This document shows positions 7,332 to 8,995 of a stretch of DNA of 8,995 nucleotides, one piece after another (within the stretch, counting starts at the first letter, position 1; each line of letters begins with the position of its first letter). Source of the stretch: Actinomycetes bacterium (GTDB lineage Bacteria > Actinomycetota > Acidimicrobiia > Spongiisociales > UBA4744); assembly GCA_024641205.1 (NCBI GenBank), contig JAHEDM010000079.1, positions 1 through 8,995 of the forward strand. The letters are read 5' to 3'. The notes beneath the pieces were generated by a model, which was not told the origin of the DNA, ran no database searches, and saw only the letters and a list, made by a program, of their open reading frames with translations. A program made the position numbers and the translations under genes.

Positions 7332-8995
7332 GCCGGGTCCTTGGCCACGTCGCCGATTTCGATAGTCATCTCGTAGTGCCCGTCACCGTTGGTTGACCAG
7401 TGGGGCCACAGCACGATTCCCTGCAGAATCGTCATCAAGCCGGCTTCGCCTCGTGCGACCGTACGGATTGGAAAGCAGAACATCGAACCCGGCTGGCGGA
7501 GCGCAACCAGCAGGTACGTCCTCAAGCCGTTATGGCGCAATCGAAATCGGTGTCCGGCCAGGGCCAGCGGTTGGTCGACCATCTGCCATTCGCCGCCGTC
7601 TGCCCTGATCTGGCCGGCATCTTCCCAGATCGCGACCGGAAGTTCCGGTCCGAAGCGTCCTTCGGGGAGGCCGCTGATGCGGTAACCAATCTGCAATGTG
7701 CGGTCTTCGGCGTCGATCGTCTTGTGGATCTTCCCCTCGAGCGCCGACATCTCGATCCGGGCCGATCCGCGCCCTTCGGTCGTCTTCTCTATCTCGTAGG
7801 TGGATCCGGGCAGAGATAGGAGCTCCTGGGGGGTGTCCCCGCCGAACAACTCGACCGTGGTGGTTGAGGGGAGGAGGTGGTCCAACAACCAGCGACGGGT
7901 TGGCCCGGCTGTAAGGGGCGTTTCCGCCGCTTCGGTGTGATAGGGCTCATAGCTCCTGGCAACGACGTCACCGATCGACCATCGGGTCGGTTTGTCGTCG
8001 TAGTACAGGAGGCAGCCGCCCTCGGCAGGGTCGAGCACCCAGGCCTGGTCGGGCAATTCAACCTCGACTTCGTCTCGCCCGTCCGCATCCCAGTCGAGGT
8101 GGCGCAAATAGGTCCAGGCCCGACCACGATGGTGGTTGGCGTCGATCATGGTTTGCGCGGTAATGAGATGCCGGTGGGCCGTCGCCCGCGCACGGGGGGA
8201 GTACAACCCACCCGGTTGGAAGTGGTCTCTGCCCTGGGCCTTGAGCAGTTCGGCGTGGGCTTCCGGTGCCTCCTTGTCGGCCGCGACGTGAGCGGAAACG
8301 CGCAGCATTTTCCGGTACAACGCGGCTGCTTCGGGGTAGTGGATCAGGAAGTCCGGCCACCACCCTTCCCACCGGAAGGCCTCCCCGGGGGGCCAATCCC
8401 GGTTCCGGCCGTCTTCTGATCCCGGGCCGACGCCGACGGTCTCGGGTGGGGGCGACCACTCGCTCATCAGGCGATAGGAGACGGCAGGTATCGCCACCGG
8501 TCGGGCGGCCGGATGATCATCGAGGTAGCTCTCGAAGGTTGTCGTCTCCATCCAGTCCGCCTCCTCGACCAGTGTGAAGAATTCCTCGAGCCACTCCCCT
8601 GTTCCATCGATCTGTTCCGGGCTGTGCGGCCCGAGACTGGATTGCTCGTCGTCGTCGGCGATGACCGCCAGTGCGTGCGGGTCGCGATGATGGCGATCGC
8701 GCAGCAGTGCCATGACGCCTTCCGGATCTGCTCGGCGGAACGCATCTCGAAGATCCTGGGCAATGGGGAAGATGGTCAGGGTGTTGCCCAGGTGATCGGT
8801 GATGAAACTGTCGGTCAGATCGCGGGGCGAGTATCCGGCCAACCCGAAGGCGTGCTCGTCGAGGAGTGTGTACTCCATCCCGACCTTGCGGAGAAGCGAT
8901 GGAAGGCTCGGATCCCACCCCCGCTCGGCAAGCCACATCCCCCGCGGGGTCTGATGGAAGCGATCCTGCAAGAACTTGGACTGCAGCGAAACCTG
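7328..8995 (-). CDS. GH57 alpha-glucan-acting enzyme, 4-alpha-glucanotransferase/amylase type (5' end outside window)
   Basis: The frame runs open to the window edge, leaving 555 residues. A TTG at 8971 is not the start, since codons upstream continue in frame and the catalytic domain would lack its N-terminal half. GMWLAERGWDP (19-29 of the fragment) carries the probable nucleophile Glu24. AVIADDDEQSSLGP (110-123) carries the probable acid/base Asp115. The 91-residue spacing matches Glu123/Asp214 of the Thermococcus litoralis 4-alpha-glucanotransferase as I recall it. RWEGWWPDFLIHYPEAAALY and GGLYSPRAR then correspond to the DUF1925 region, and from GGCLLYYDDKPTRW to the end lies a beta-rich domain like DUF1926, with SYEPYH for the usual RRxExYH. 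The stretch before GGLY departs from the usual W-rich AYWHG motif, so amylase, transferase or an altered specificity are all possible. It is coupled to glgA, which suggests synthesis or remodelling of a glycogen-like glucan. Confidence 0.85.
   Translation of the reverse strand, partial: QVSLQSKFLQDRFHQTPRGMWLAERGWDPSLPSLLRKVGMEYTLLDEHAFGLAGYSPRDLTDSFITDHLGNTLTIFPIAQDLRDAFRRADPEGVMALLRDRHHRDPHALAVIADDDEQSSLGPHSPEQIDGTGEWLEEFFTLVEEADWMETTTFESYLDDHPAARPVAIPAVSYRLMSEWSPPPETVGVGPGSEDGRNRDWPPGEAFRWEGWWPDFLIHYPEAAALYRKMLRVSAHVAADKEAPEAHAELLKAQGRDHFQPGGLYSPRARATAHRHLITAQTMIDANHHRGRAWTYLRHLDWDADGRDEVEVELPDQAWVLDPAEGGCLLYYDDKPTRWSIGDVVARSYEPYHTEAAETPLTAGPTRRWLLDHLLPSTTTVELFGGDTPQELLSLPGSTYEIEKTTEGRGSARIEMSALEGKIHKTIDAEDRTLQIGYRISGLPEGRFGPELPVAIWEDAGQIRADGGEWQMVDQPLALAGHRFRLRHNGLRTYLLVALRQPGSMFCFPIRTVARGEAGLMTILQGIVLWPHWSTNGDGHYEMTIEIGDVAKDPA

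Noticed and set aside
8969..8971. TTG start codon for the GH57 gene
   Set aside because: In-frame codons continue upstream to the window edge without a stop, and starting here would leave only 15 residues before the catalytic Glu, where the family has about 120.

Overview
The window is high-GC DNA packed with genes, with many 4-bp ATGA start/stop overlaps and GTG starts. The DapC and DapE proteins are of the actinobacterial kind, and two genes look leaderless, so I infer a high-GC actinobacterium. The class is uncertain; an Acidimicrobiia-like lineage is only a guess. No rRNA, tRNA, insertion sequence, CRISPR array or phage gene is visible. This is chromosomal housekeeping DNA.

Layout. (1) 2-1725, plus strand: the C-terminal half of NAD-dependent DNA ligase LigA, overlapping by 4 bp a DUF3105-type lipoprotein gene. 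(2) 1783-2181, minus strand: a small membrane-anchored protein with an Ig-like extracytoplasmic domain. It diverges from (3), and both start codons sit exactly 7 nt after a TANNNT -10-like hexamer, as leaderless transcripts would. (3) 2239-5218, plus strand: dapC-dapD-dapE, three overlapping genes for the succinylase branch of diaminopimelate/lysine synthesis. DapD makes the N-succinyl intermediate, DapC transaminates it and DapE removes the succinyl group to give LL-DAP for peptidoglycan and lysine. (4) 5231-5855, minus strand: a dodecin-family gene lacking the usual flavin-contacting residues, and upstream of it a Flp-type pilin gene. They are separated by 238 bp that hold a strong 24-bp imperfect palindrome. 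(5) 5946-8995, minus strand: a GH57 alpha-glucan-acting enzyme (5' end outside the window) translationally coupled to a GT5 glycogen synthase, a probable alpha-glucan synthesis/remodelling pair.

I see no clear undescribed multi-gene system. The points most worth a second look are the nested palindrome between the pilin and dodecin genes, the dodecin binding-site changes, the symmetric leaderless divergent promoter, the E. coli-type DapD between actinobacterial-type DapC and DapE, and the divergent GH57/GlgA pair.
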